A stretch of 64,000 bases of DNA, taken from NCBI RefSeq assembly GCF_013141695.1, contig NZ_WHNY01000036.1:86742-150741 (forward strand). The letters run 5' to 3'. Position numbers and translations under genes: made by a program. The notes beneath the pieces are model-generated. The model had not been told where the DNA came from and did no database searches. It saw only the letters and a list, made by a program, of their open reading frames with translations. This document shows, piece by piece, positions 1 through 7,362 of this stretch. The stretch comes from Paenibacillus plantarum (GTDB taxonomy: Bacteria; Bacillota; Bacilli; Paenibacillales; NBRC-103111). Each line of letters starts with the position of its first letter. Position 1 is the first letter of the stretch.

Positions 1-226
1 TTTCGCAAAATTTATCATTCACATATTGGATTTTTCCTTTATGGTCCGTAACCGCTACAATGGAAGATTCATCGAGAGCAAATTTAACATTGGATAATTG
101 TTTAAGCGACTGTCTCAAATCCTGTTGAAACAACGAGTCCGTGATATGTTCATCAAGACGATTTAATAATTCCGTTACATTTTCGCCGATGACTTCCGGG
201 TATTCCCGGTTCAAATCCTTACTCAA
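1..226 (-). CDS. PAS-domain sensor kinase, N-terminal part (NreB-like), cut by window edge
   Basis: The reading frame is open from about 226 to the left edge and gives about 75 residues. A helical segment is followed by the start of a PAS domain, with motifs such as TDHKGKIQYVNDKFCE. It directly follows the response regulator on the same strand: its probable TTG start at 226 overlaps the regulator's stop, so the two are likely translationally coupled. Regulator plus kinase plus the upstream GAF gene resembles the NreABC nitrate/oxygen-sensing set. The visible part does not show the four cysteines of staphylococcal NreB, so oxygen sensing by an iron-sulfur cluster is only inferred. The catalytic domain lies outside the window. 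Confidence 0.65.
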   Translation of the reverse strand, partial: MSKDLNREYPEVIGENVTELLNRLDEHITDSLFQQDLRQSLKQLSNVKFALDESSIVAVTDHKGKIQYVNDKFCE

Positions 227-869
227 AGTTCAACAGTCCTTTCTTCGCCGCATATTTCACTAACTCCGGTCTTGTCTTCAGGCCTAGCTTCTCCATGACG
301 TTGCTTTTATGTGATTCCACGGTTTTGACGCTGATCACCAATTGTTCCGCGATTTCTTTATTGGAGAATCCTTTGGCGATTAAAGCCAGAACTTCCCGTT
401 CACGTTCCGAAAGTGACCCGAATGTGTCGACATTCTCGCCTTGCTTCAACCGTTCGATATATTCATTCATCAGCCGCTTCGTGGCGGTTGGATATAGATA
501 GGCATTTCCTTCTGCAACAGAGCGGATCGCTGTCAATAACTCCTCGTGCGGTGCACTTTTTAAAATGTAACCGGATGCGCCAACGTGAATGGCTCTAAAT
601 AAATATTCATCATCGTCATGCATCGTTAATATCAGAATAGCTAAATCAGGCATTAGTCGCCGCAGCTCCGCCGTCGCAGTTAGCCCATCCATGCCAGCTG
701 GCATATTCAGGTCCATCAAGACCACATCCGGCTTCAGCAGCCCCGCAGCATGAATCCCCTCTTCACCGTCAGCAGCTTCCCCGATGACTTCCATATTATG
801 CTTGCCATGGAGCAGCATCATTAAGCCAGATCTCACTACGGCATGATCATCCACTACAAGAATTTTCAG
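219..869 (-). CDS. NarL/FixJ-family response regulator (NreC-like)
   Basis: A two-component output regulator of about 216 residues. The receiver domain is N-terminal, with acidic pocket DD at residues 7-8 and the phosphoacceptor aspartate near residue 53 in VVLMDLNMP. A LuxR-type helix-turn-helix is C-terminal (LSEREREVLALIAKGFSNKE). The start is unusual. The first strand of the receiver (LKILVVDDH) is encoded upstream of the first GTG at 854. The only codon well placed after the purine-rich GGGGGAG site is CTG at 869, so a CTG start is proposed. The gene lies between the GAF gene and the PAS kinase and probably controls nitrate-respiration genes outside the window. Confidence 0.88.
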   Translation of the reverse strand: MKILVVDDHAVVRSGLMMLLHGKHNMEVIGEAADGEEGIHAAGLLKPDVVLMDLNMPAGMDGLTATAELRRLMPDLAILILTMHDDDEYLFRAIHVGASGYILKSAPHEELLTAIRSVAEGNAYLYPTATKRLMNEYIERLKQGENVDTFGSLSEREREVLALIAKGFSNKEIAEQLVISVKTVESHKSNVMEKLGLKTRPELVKYAAKKGLLNFE

Positions 870-905
870 CGTACTCTCCCCCTTGTAGTCCCATCATAAC
901 ACATA

Positions 906-945
906 ATAAACGGCTACACCGTCCTCACATGACGGGAGCGTTTAT
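906..945. other. Nested inverted repeat upstream of the response regulator
   Basis: Outer arms ATAAACG (906-912) and CGTTTAT (939-945) enclose inner arms CCGTC (919-923) and GACGG (931-935). The structure sits in the 180-bp gap between the GAF gene and the response-regulator gene and has no T-run. It could be an mRNA hairpin affecting processing or expression; the function is unknown. Confidence 0.5.
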
Positions 946-1031
946 CTAGAAATATAGCCATTTTATAATGTGAAACATATTACATTCTATATTTAAATAA
1001 ATAAATCCCCGTAAGGGCTGCTTCGGGCGGC

Positions 1032-1056
1032 TGTAAGTCGATTTTTTCGACTTACA
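1032..1056. other. Perfect 10-bp inverted repeat across the GAF gene stop codon
   Basis: Arms TGTAAGTCGA (1032-1041) and TCGACTTACA (1047-1056) flank a five-T loop. The repeat covers the stop codon of the GAF gene (1052-1054). On the minus strand there is no T-run after the hairpin, so it is not a clear terminator. It may reduce read-through or mark an mRNA processing point between the GAF gene and the regulator/kinase genes. Confidence 0.55.
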
Positions 1057-1507
1057 CTTTGGCCTCAACCGCGGAGAGATACGAAGTCAATGTGTTCAGG
1101 GTATCTTGGACCGCTAGCAACTCGCCGTGTTCAAATCTGGTTTGCTCTCGTTTGCCGATGAAAAGCAAGCCCTTAATCTGTGAGCTAGCGTTAGGCACGA
1201 GTGGAAATACCGCCGCCGCCTGCAATTGCTCTGCAAGCATGAGCGGACAATGGAGTCTTTCTTGCTGACGATTAGGATGAGAACCATCCAGCTTCACCCA
1301 TCTGCCTAAACGTAGGGCTGTACCAGCTAATCCTTGACCTTTTTTGATCACCATTTGTTGATACCGGTCATTACTGTTGCCGATGACATATTGCCAGCGG
1401 TTGCGTCCGGTATGCTCTTGAAGAGGCGCTATTGCCACGAAATCGCATGACGTCAAGCTTCGCAATCGTTCTAATTCTGTTAACAAAGTTGTATCGTCTA
1501 TTGCCAT
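1052..1507 (-). CDS. GAF-domain protein, NreA-like nitrate receptor candidate
   Basis: A 151-residue protein consisting of one GAF domain and little else, as in NreA. Typical features are the central VIKKGQGLAGTALRLGR strand-loop and a C-terminal helix. In NreABC systems NreA binds nitrate and modulates the NreB kinase. The location just upstream of a NarL-type regulator and PAS kinase, and next to fnr, supports that role. ATG at 1507 follows a GGAGGGG site by about five bases. Ligand identity is inferred from context; free-standing GAF proteins of other kinds (for example methionine sulfoxide reductases) lack this context. A perfect inverted repeat spans its stop codon. Confidence 0.75.
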   Translation of the reverse strand: MAIDDTTLLTELERLRSLTSCDFVAIAPLQEHTGRNRWQYVIGNSNDRYQQMVIKKGQGLAGTALRLGRWVKLDGSHPNRQQERLHCPLMLAEQLQAAAVFPLVPNASSQIKGLLFIGKREQTRFEHGELLAVQDTLNTLTSYLSAVEAKV

Positions 1508-1585
1508 TCGGGCCCCTCCGTTTCGACGCAGCCGTGCAGAATCTCTTTACTTATCATTGTAGATGTTTGCATCCATCTTGTAAGT

Positions 1586-1669
1586 CAGGGAAAACCCTGA
1601 TTTCCCTATCAGGAAATCAGGGGATTTCACAGTATGATTCCCTTAGTAAATCCTCAGGGAATTAGGGAT
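1586..1669. repeat. Cluster of overlapping palindromes between GAF gene and fnr
   Basis: Three inverted repeats are packed here: TCAGGG/CCCTGA at 1586-1600, CCCTGATTTCC/GGAAATCAGGG at 1595-1622 (perfect 11-bp arms, 6-nt loop), and CACAGTA with ATTCCCT facing AGGGAAT and TACTGTG across about 1628-1679. The region is the shared upstream region of the divergent GAF gene and fnr. It is probably an operator array or a structured leader; the binding factor is unknown. Confidence 0.6.
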
Positions 1670-1675
1670 TCTTAC

Positions 1676-1691
1676 TGTGATTTTCCTCACA
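1676..1691. promoter_or_regulatory. Perfect CRP/FNR-type box upstream of fnr
   Basis: TGTGA-TTTTCC-TCACA is a perfect half-site pair for the CRP/FNR family. It lies about 114 bp before the fnr start and suggests autoregulation. A -10 match at the ideal distance is weak (AAAGAT near 1714-1719), so it may repress or act from another position. Confidence 0.65.
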
Positions 1692-1797
1692 GAAGATGGG
1701 GATTATTGTCTTCAAAGATCAGGTGAACCCCCGATAACCAATATCATCCAAAGACGTTATGATAAAGATAATAAGAATCGTCGAGGAGTTGGTTTCC

Positions 1798-2499
1798 ATG
1801 GTTAAAGCAAATACTGGTATAATGAATTTCTTTTCTGAAGAAAATTTTGATAGACTGCAAAGCATTATGTATCGGAAGCACGCTGCAAAGGGAGACTTCT
1901 TATTCAGAGAAGGCGATCTCGCAGATCGCTTGTATTACGTCATCCATGGCGGCGTGCGGATCACCAAGCTATCTGAAATGGGTAAAAGCTTCATTCTGTA
2001 TCTTCATCAAACAGGTGATTTATTCGGTCAAATAGATCCGTTTCAGAACTCTTTGCAGAGCTTTAGTGCCGAAGTAACAGAGGATTGTGAATTCGGGGTC
2101 ATTCAGCGCAAAGATCTCGAGGTCCTGCTATGGCAGCACGGAGACCTCGCCATTGAATTTATGAAATGGATGGGGCTTATGCACCGTATGACAGAAACGA
2201 AATTTCGCGATTTAATGATGTATGGTAAGTCCGGTGCGCTCTGTTCATTATTAATACGGTTAAGTAATTCGTATGGTGTACCCCAAGGTGACCATATCCA
2301 CATTAACTATAAGATTAACAACTCCGAAATGGCTGATATGATTGGGGCTACACGGGAAAGCGTCAATCGCATGTTAAGCGATATGAAGAAAGAAGATGCT
2401 GTAGAATTTGATCATGGGCAAATTGTCATTAAGAATGTGACCTACCTCCGTGAAGTCTGCCACTGCGAAAACTGCCCCGTAGAAATATGCCGCATGTAA
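1798..2499 (+). CDS. fnr: FNR-type anaerobic transcription regulator
   Basis: CRP/FNR-family activator of about 233 residues. An N-terminal cyclic-nucleotide-type beta-roll (residues ~15-125) leads to a long dimer helix and a C-terminal helix-turn-helix with the recognition stretch GATRESVNRML. The C-terminus holds four cysteines (about 221, 223, 226, 231) in the arrangement CxCxxCxxxxC. Bacillus FNR carries its oxygen-sensitive 4Fe-4S cluster at this end, unlike the N-terminal cluster of E. coli FNR. The start chosen is ATG 1798, nine bases after GAGGAG; an upstream in-frame ATG at 1759 lacks a ribosome site. Matching operator boxes precede the oxidase operon, mobA and the DoxX gene, so its local regulon can be read from the sequence. 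Confidence 0.93.
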   Translation: MVKANTGIMNFFSEENFDRLQSIMYRKHAAKGDFLFREGDLADRLYYVIHGGVRITKLSEMGKSFILYLHQTGDLFGQIDPFQNSLQSFSAEVTEDCEFGVIQRKDLEVLLWQHGDLAIEFMKWMGLMHRMTETKFRDLMMYGKSGALCSLLIRLSNSYGVPQGDHIHINYKINNSEMADMIGATRESVNRMLSDMKKEDAVEFDHGQIVIKNVTYLREVCHCENCPVEICRM

Positions 2500-2521
2500 G
2501 TAAGCTAGGTTACAGTAGAGT

Positions 2522-3247
2522 TCACGGATTCTTAGCAGGGACTGCCTTCCGATAGGTTAACAACTCAGAGACGGTAACAAACCGATATCCCCTCTTTTCC
2601 AATTCCGGCATGATTATTTTTAGAGCCTCGATGGTCTGATTAGGTGCTTCCACGTAGTCGTGGAACAGTACGATATCCCCACTGCTCGAATTGTTTAAAA
2701 CTTTATTTACAATTTTATTGACCCCTGGCTTACTCCAATCTCTCGTATCCAAATGCCATGACCACATGATCATTTTATATCCTTCTTGCTTGGCAATACT
2801 AACTAAATTCTCATTATAAAAGCCCCCGGGTGGACGAAATAAATGACATCGAATCCCGGCGGCGGACAAAATGGTTTCCTCTGCTTTATTAATTTCATTT
2901 TTCATATTTGTCCGTTTAGAAAGAAAAGCATGGCTATAGGTATGATTGGCTATCTCATGTCCTTCGTCTACTTCTCGTTTGAGCACGTCAGGATAGAGCT
3001 TAACTTTATTCCCAACCACAAAAAAAGTAGCTTTTGCATGATACTGCTTGAGCAAGTCCAGAATCATCGGCGTCTGACTCGGATGAGGGCCGTCATCGAA
3101 TGTTAAGGCAATCACTTTCTCATCGGTTGATACTTCCCAGACGACTTCTCCGCGTGTTTCATAATAAGACCGGTTTTTTTGAGGAGCCGCGTAACTAGCA
3201 GATTGAAATAACAAAAAACAAACACAAAAAGTTAGGATCGTTCTCAT
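2522..3247 (-). CDS. Secreted polysaccharide deacetylase (NodB family)
   Basis: A 241-residue secreted enzyme with a signal peptide (about residues 1-20, ending at ASYA). The NodB homology domain is clear: TFDDGPH (residues 49-55) carries the metal and catalytic aspartates, HTYSH near residue 103 carries the metal-binding histidines, followed by RPPGG and a late LFHD motif. It removes acetyl groups from N-acetylated sugars, most likely in the cell wall peptidoglycan or chitin-like material, outside the membrane. ATG 3247 follows GGAGG by six bases. It faces fnr tail to tail, 22 bp apart. The substrate cannot be settled from sequence. Confidence 0.9.
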   Translation of the reverse strand: MRTILTFCVCFLLFQSASYAAPQKNRSYYETRGEVVWEVSTDEKVIALTFDDGPHPSQTPMILDLLKQYHAKATFFVVGNKVKLYPDVLKREVDEGHEIANHTYSHAFLSKRTNMKNEINKAEETILSAAGIRCHLFRPPGGFYNENLVSIAKQEGYKMIMWSWHLDTRDWSKPGVNKIVNKVLNNSSSGDIVLFHDYVEAPNQTIEALKIIMPELEKRGYRFVTVSELLTYRKAVPAKNP

Positions 3248-3282
3248 TGTTGCCTCCTGATTTTAACTCGTTTTTCATTTGC

Positions 3283-3561
3283 TCATCCCCGTGCTTTCGA
3301 CTTAATCCAAAGCGCAGCACCTTGAATTGGTGTAATCTTTGTTAATAGCCGGAACGTCATGAGTACCGATACACCTGCTTCAATAGAATATGGGTAGTAT
3401 AGGTAATTATGGTTAATTTTACTCAAAGGTCCCAGAAAGCGCTCAACTAACGAGGAAAGATAGTTCAATGAAGTGAAACCAAACAGCGCCATACTTTCGG
3501 ACACGCGTACAAAAGCGTGAACAGAAAGTATGCCGCTGTATTTATACTGAATGATCTTCAT
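3283..3561 (-). CDS. Hypothetical 92-residue protein coupled to the hemerythrin gene
   Basis: The ATG at 3561 touches the TAG of the hemerythrin gene (TAGATG), the classic arrangement for translational coupling. The product has one or two moderately hydrophobic stretches (around residues 20-35 and 60-75) and a basic C-terminus (KSKARG). No known family was recognised. It would be the last gene of the oxidase/hemerythrin operon. The odd composition leaves open that the frame is fortuitous. Confidence 0.45.
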   Translation of the reverse strand: MKIIQYKYSGILSVHAFVRVSESMALFGFTSLNYLSSLVERFLGPLSKINHNYLYYPYSIEAGVSVLMTFRLLTKITPIQGAALWIKSKARG

Positions 3562-4104
3562 CTATGAAAAAAAGTGCTCCAAATCGGTTAACACACGCTC
3601 CGTTAAAGGGAAAACAAGCTGCTCTTCCATCGTAAAGTGGTCATTTAAGATCAGACACGCCTGAACGAGATGAGCTGCGGTATCAGCTAATTGCTTCTTC
3701 ACAACAAGTGGAGTGACATCAATGGCAGCCTCTTGAAAAGACCTTATAAACGAAACGCCAAGTTGATGATCTTTCTCCAAAACCCAGAAGGAGGGCATCA
3801 TTGAAGGCTCCGATTGACGATGGAAATAGGTGAGGAGGAATGGAAAAAAATCCCGATATTCCCACTCTGAATGCTTTCGCAGCTCCTGCATGAAGTGATT
3901 GGTCATGACACGGAGTGCCCGAATCTGCTGTATCCCTTTTTCCGAATCATCTACAAGAATCAACTCTTTAGCGCTCGCTTCGAGTTTCCTCAGCTTCTCT
4001 CTCAATTCACCATGTTCTTCCTTTAAACGATCTATCGCATAAGCAAGCTTCGCGGGGTCTGAAGAAGCAAGCCCCGAAATGTACCCATTAGATTGAATCG
4101 CCAC
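3562..4104 (-). CDS. Hemerythrin-like HHE-domain protein
   Basis: A 180-residue, mostly helical soluble protein. Histidine/glutamate pairs are spaced as in the HHE cation-binding (hemerythrin-like) fold: EEHGE near residue 30, TNHFMQE and HSEWEYRDFFPF in the middle, and NDHFTMEEQLVFP near the end. Such proteins bind a di-iron centre and serve in oxygen/NO sensing or iron-sulfur repair. The start is GTG 4104, seven bases after GGAGGG. It follows the oxidase subunit I gene by about 50 bp on the same strand, so it is probably co-transcribed and linked to respiration under low oxygen or nitrosative stress. Exact role unproven. Confidence 0.82.
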   Translation of the reverse strand: MAIQSNGYISGLASSDPAKLAYAIDRLKEEHGELREKLRKLEASAKELILVDDSEKGIQQIRALRVMTNHFMQELRKHSEWEYRDFFPFLLTYFHRQSEPSMMPSFWVLEKDHQLGVSFIRSFQEAAIDVTPLVVKKQLADTAAHLVQACLILNDHFTMEEQLVFPLTERVLTDLEHFFS

Positions 4105-4155
4105 ACAGAGTCCCTCCCTAGGTTCGTTTACATACCGAATTTGAGCACCTGTTCC

Positions 4156-5820
4156 TTACCAAGTAATAAACCCTTTCGAACCCGGGGCTGAGTTCATAAT
4201 CATATCCATCAGCGGGATCGTGTAAGCAAACAAGATTAGAAGAATCGATACCGTGATCCATATCCGCCAACGATCCAAATAGGCTGGTGTTGCCTCGGCT
4301 GATTCCATCGCTTCAGCAATCGGATACTCCGTCTCCCCTTTTGGGGCACACAGCAAGGCAATGACATTATAAACCATAAGCAGGACACCGAGAAATAACA
4401 CCGTTCCACCGATTGCCATGAAGACGTAATAGGGCATCCAGCCTGCTGCTGCTGCACTTCCTTCATAGTCTGTGAAAGCAGTCCGTCTTGGTGCGCCGAA
4501 CAATCCGACTAAATGCATAGCACCTGACATGAAGAACATGCCCACGCACCAGATGATCGTTTGAATGATCCCTAAGGTATGCATGCGGGGCGTTAACACA
4601 CGACCGGTTACAGCTGGAAGTAACCAATACGTAATCCCAAAGAACGTAAGTGCCACACTCGTTGCCACCGTCAGGTGAAAATGCCCAGTTACCCATAACG
4701 TGTTATGGACAACGGCATTCATTTGATTACTTGCATTAATCAGTCCGCCTGCACCAGCAGGTATGAAAATGAGCATCCCCATAAAAGGTGCGAAGAATCG
4801 CACATCCTTCCAAGGCAGCTTTTTCACCCAGCCAAATAACCCTTTTGCCCCAAGTGCACGACCATTCAGTTCAAAAGTTGCAAATAAGGAGAATGCCGTC
4901 ATCAGCGATGGAACGACCACCATAAAGGTCAGAATGACCTGCAAGTATTTCCAAAAAGAGCTAATGCCTGGCTCCATTAATTGATGGTGAAAGCCTACCG
5001 GAATCGAGAATAGTAATAAGAGAATAAAGGAAAGTCTCGCGAGCGCATCGCTGTAAATTTTGCCGCCAATGATTTTGGGAATAATCACATACCAGCATAT
5101 ATACGCCGGCATGAGCCAGAAATACACCAAGGGATGGCCGAAGTACCAGAACAATGTGCGGCTGAGCATGACATTAATCGTTTCCACCCAACCGAAAGAC
5201 CAGGGGATTAGCTGAATCAGCACCTCTGCCGCAACCCCGATGGTTGCGATTTGCCACATCAGAAAAGTCACAACAGACATAAAAGCGAAAAGCGGAGACA
5301 GCTTGCCTTCATGCGTCCTTTTCCAATATTTATATTGATAGAAAATCCCCCAACCACTAATCCAGCTCCCTACCACAAGCAAGGCTAATCCGATATAAAA
5401 GTAGGGCGATGCCTTCATTGGCGCATAAAAGGTATATAGAACGCTAGCCTTCCCCGCTAATACCATCGCAACACCAAGCGTGGTCCCCGCAGTCATGAGG
5501 GAAAATCCAACCCACCCCATGCGATGAACCACCGGAAGCAGTTTGCCGCCAAGGGTATAGGAGACACCGGAATAAATAAAGCCGATAATAAAATACGTTG
5601 TAAACACGATGGCCATCAACACTCCGTGAGCTGTCAGCAGCTCGTAATAGCCGATGTTATAGGGTAATTTGATCGTCCCGCTTTTCACCATGGTCTGCAG
5701 AAGCCCTGCAATGCCGCCGATAAGCAGCGCGATGAATGCCACAAGGACATGGGCGACAACCAATTTGCCATCCTTGAGATCAAATTTAGGAGTCAACTTC
5801 TGGGTAGGTTCACTTCTCAT
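4156..5820 (-). CDS. ba3-type cytochrome c oxidase subunit I
   Basis: Heme-copper oxidase catalytic subunit of the B (ba3) family, about 554 residues with 13-14 membrane helices. Visible ligands include an N-terminal histidine in AHGVLMA for the low-spin heme, the CuB His/Tyr motif in GHPLVYFWLMP, the HH pair in FHHQLM and the heme histidines in TGHFHL. It reduces oxygen to water and pumps protons in the cell membrane; B-type enzymes have high oxygen affinity. ATG 5820 is preferred because AAGGTGG lies eight bases upstream; the frame is open to another ATG at 5844. The gene order IIa-II-I and an FNR box upstream point to oxygen-limited expression. Confidence 0.93.
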   Translation of the reverse strand: MRSEPTQKLTPKFDLKDGKLVVAHVLVAFIALLIGGIAGLLQTMVKSGTIKLPYNIGYYELLTAHGVLMAIVFTTYFIIGFIYSGVSYTLGGKLLPVVHRMGWVGFSLMTAGTTLGVAMVLAGKASVLYTFYAPMKASPYFYIGLALLVVGSWISGWGIFYQYKYWKRTHEGKLSPLFAFMSVVTFLMWQIATIGVAAEVLIQLIPWSFGWVETINVMLSRTLFWYFGHPLVYFWLMPAYICWYVIIPKIIGGKIYSDALARLSFILLLLFSIPVGFHHQLMEPGISSFWKYLQVILTFMVVVPSLMTAFSLFATFELNGRALGAKGLFGWVKKLPWKDVRFFAPFMGMLIFIPAGAGGLINASNQMNAVVHNTLWVTGHFHLTVATSVALTFFGITYWLLPAVTGRVLTPRMHTLGIIQTIIWCVGMFFMSGAMHLVGLFGAPRRTAFTDYEGSAAAAGWMPYYVFMAIGGTVLFLGVLLMVYNVIALLCAPKGETEYPIAEAMESAEATPAYLDRWRIWITVSILLILFAYTIPLMDMIMNSAPGSKGFITW

Positions 5821-5849
5821 GCTGTCTTCCACCTTTCTTGGCATCTAGG

Positions 5850-6320
5850 CTACTTAACAATAATCGTTGTTTTCATATACTCGTGTGCACCGCCGCAATA
5901 TTCATTGCACAGAATCAGATATTCACCTGGCTTAGTAAACGTGTGACTGACATGACTGACTTCGCCTGGAACAATCATCATATTTACGTTCGTACCCGGG
6001 ATAGCAAAGCCATGTACCACATCTTGACTTGTCACGACAAAGTTAATGGTTGCGCCCAAGGGGACCTCCATCTTGTCTGGTGCATAACCAAACGTAAATG
6101 CAGTCATGACCGCCTCATAGGTATTGTTGCCGATGGGATGAAGTCCTGGCTTATCGAAAGGCGCGGTTTCCGACACCTTCGCAGGATCAATCTGATGATG
6201 ATGCGCACTTGGCGGCTTGGCCCCCATAGCAAATGCGGAAACCCCAAGGACACCTAGAAATACAAACAACATGACGATCCCAATGGTTAACCAGACTTTT
6301 TCGAGTTTATGAATATGCAT
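5850..6320 (-). CDS. ba3-type cytochrome c oxidase subunit II (CuA subunit)
   Basis: A 156-residue protein with one N-terminal membrane helix (about residues 10-33) and an extracellular cupredoxin domain. The dinuclear CuA site is complete: histidine 103 in VVHGF and the CNEYCGGAHEYM motif giving C138, C142, H146 and M149. It accepts electrons from cytochrome c and passes them to subunit I. ATG 6320 follows AAAGGGG by eight bases. It lies 13 bp after the small subunit IIa gene and about 30 bp before the subunit I start, forming one operon. Confidence 0.93.
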   Translation of the reverse strand: MHIHKLEKVWLTIGIVMLFVFLGVLGVSAFAMGAKPPSAHHHQIDPAKVSETAPFDKPGLHPIGNNTYEAVMTAFTFGYAPDKMEVPLGATINFVVTSQDVVHGFAIPGTNVNMMIVPGEVSHVSHTFTKPGEYLILCNEYCGGAHEYMKTTIIVK

Positions 6321-6333
6321 GTTCTAATCCCCT

Positions 6334-6489
6334 TTACTGTCTAGATATAAAAAGAAGAAATACCGCGACCCAACTGATCACTAAGAAGAGCCCTACTAGC
6401 AACACTGAGGCAAATGTACCCCGCAAGGAAGGCTCTGGCTTGTGCTCTGTTCGCTCAGATACTTGTGCTTGTTTGTAATGACTTTTCAT
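6334..6489 (-). CDS. Cytochrome oxidase subunit IIa, short single-helix protein
   Basis: A 51-residue protein starting at ATG 6489 after a G-rich ribosome site and ending at TAA 6334-6336. Residues 1-22 are polar, then a single hydrophobic helix (about 24-48, with FASVLLVGLFLVISW) leads to the C-terminus. Its size, topology and place directly before subunit II match the subunit IIa helix found in ba3-type oxidases. It probably packs against subunit I, replacing the missing first helix of subunit II. Being so short, it is easily missed by gene callers. Confidence 0.85.
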   Translation of the reverse strand: MKSHYKQAQVSERTEHKPEPSLRGTFASVLLVGLFLVISWVAVFLLFISRQ

Positions 6490-6525
6490 ACGAAATACCC
6501 CCTACTATGTAAACGTCTTGCACTT

Positions 6526-6568
6526 ATTGTAAGAAAATAACCCTGCGTTTACAGTGACTTTCATCACG
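6526..6568 (-). promoter_or_regulatory. FNR-dependent promoter of the oxidase operon (predicted)
   Basis: On the minus strand CGTGA-TGAAAG-TCACT (6553-6568) matches the Bacillus FNR consensus at nine of ten half-site bases. A -10 hexamer TACAAT lies at 6526-6531, centre to centre 32 bp away. That places the box at about -41.5, the class II activation position. The subunit IIa start codon follows about 40 bp downstream. Confidence 0.75.
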
Positions 6569-6596
6569 ATCGCCAATCAGAATCATGAACGATTCG

Positions 6597-7208
6597 TTAC
6601 TTCCACTGCGTATCCATGTGCTTCATGAGCTGGTAGTCCTCCAAGGTCTTGATCTGAGAAACGAACCTCAAGTCAACGCCATTCTCATGCAAAAACTGAT
6701 CCCCCAGCTCACTCCAAAAAATATGGTTCAGCAGTGCGGAAACCGAGGTTTGCCCTTGCTGTAGGAGATGCCCGATGTGAGACGCGCATGCGCGATCATA
6801 AATACCGTGCAAGGGATGTACCCTACCTGCTACCAAAGGGACAACGGATTCAAATCCATCCCGTTTTCTTTGCAATAACAATTGAGCAGCCGAGCTGGAT
6901 ATGAAGGGCATATCGCACCCGACAACCCAGACGGAAGCATGTTTAGCTAGGGATAATGCGGCATGCATGCCTCCAAGCGACCCGTGTCCCCTGAAAAAGT
7001 CCGTAATAATCCGGACCGAACGATCTACTTTGTTTAAATAAGGCTGAGGATCATTCGTTACAACAATCAACTCATCGCATATTTCCCTCATACAATCTAA
7101 TTGCCGGACTATGAGCGGCTTTCCCTCAAATGGCAGCAACGCCTTCAGTTCTCCGTTCATTCGACGGTTTGCTCCACCAGCTAAAATAACTCCTGAAAGC
7201 ATACCCAT
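6597..7208 (-). CDS. mobA: Molybdenum cofactor guanylyltransferase MobA
   Basis: A cytosolic nucleotidyltransferase of about 203 residues. The N-terminus has the GTP-binding pattern VILAGGANRRMNGELKALL, followed by KPL and later VVGCDMPF, which carries the metal-binding aspartate. It attaches GMP to molybdopterin to make the bis-MGD cofactor used by nitrate reductase and formate dehydrogenase. ATG 7208 lies five bases after AAGGAG; GTG 7211 and ATG 7202 are alternatives. Its own FNR-type promoter precedes it. With fnr, the Nre-like genes and the oxidase, it implies molybdoenzyme-based anaerobic respiration encoded nearby. Confidence 0.92.
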   Translation of the reverse strand: MGMLSGVILAGGANRRMNGELKALLPFEGKPLIVRQLDCMREICDELIVVTNDPQPYLNKVDRSVRIITDFFRGHGSLGGMHAALSLAKHASVWVVGCDMPFISSSAAQLLLQRKRDGFESVVPLVAGRVHPLHGIYDRACASHIGHLLQQGQTSVSALLNHIFWSELGDQFLHENGVDLRFVSQIKTLEDYQLMKHMDTQWK

Positions 7209-7240
7209 CACTTCTCCTTTTTCTACATCATGTACCTGTC

Positions 7241-7284
7241 ACTTTAGTTCAAAAATGATCATCTGTAAGTGAAAAATGTCACAC
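7241..7284 (-). promoter_or_regulatory. FNR-dependent promoter of mobA (predicted)
   Basis: TGTGA-CATTTT-TCACT on the minus strand (7269-7284) fully matches the consensus TGTGA-N6-TCACT. The -10 candidate TAAAGT (7241-7246) is 33 bp from the box centre, within one base of the class II spacing. The mobA start is about 33 bp further on. Confidence 0.75.
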
Positions 7285-7288
7285 TCCA

Positions 7289-7336
7289 AAAAAACAAAAA
7301 ACCTATTCCCCTCTCGATGGAGAAAGGAATAGGTTT
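7289..7336 (-). terminator. Rho-independent terminator of the DoxX gene
   Basis: Minus-strand arms AACCTATTCC and GGAATAGGTT (7336-7327 and 7310-7301) enclose a 16-nt loop and are followed by TTTTGTTTTTTT. It ends transcription of the DoxX gene just before the mobA promoter. Confidence 0.85.
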
Positions 7337-7362
7337 ATCAACTATTTACATGGATGCAGAGC

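Noticed and set aside
969..984. FNR-like site TGTGA-N6-TTACA upstream of the response regulator
   Set aside because: One half-site is imperfect, no -10 hexamer is found at the proper distance, and the AT-rich context makes chance matches likely.
5838..6257. 139-codon plus-strand frame inside oxidase subunit II
   Set aside because: It is antisense to a clear CuA subunit gene and has no family features.
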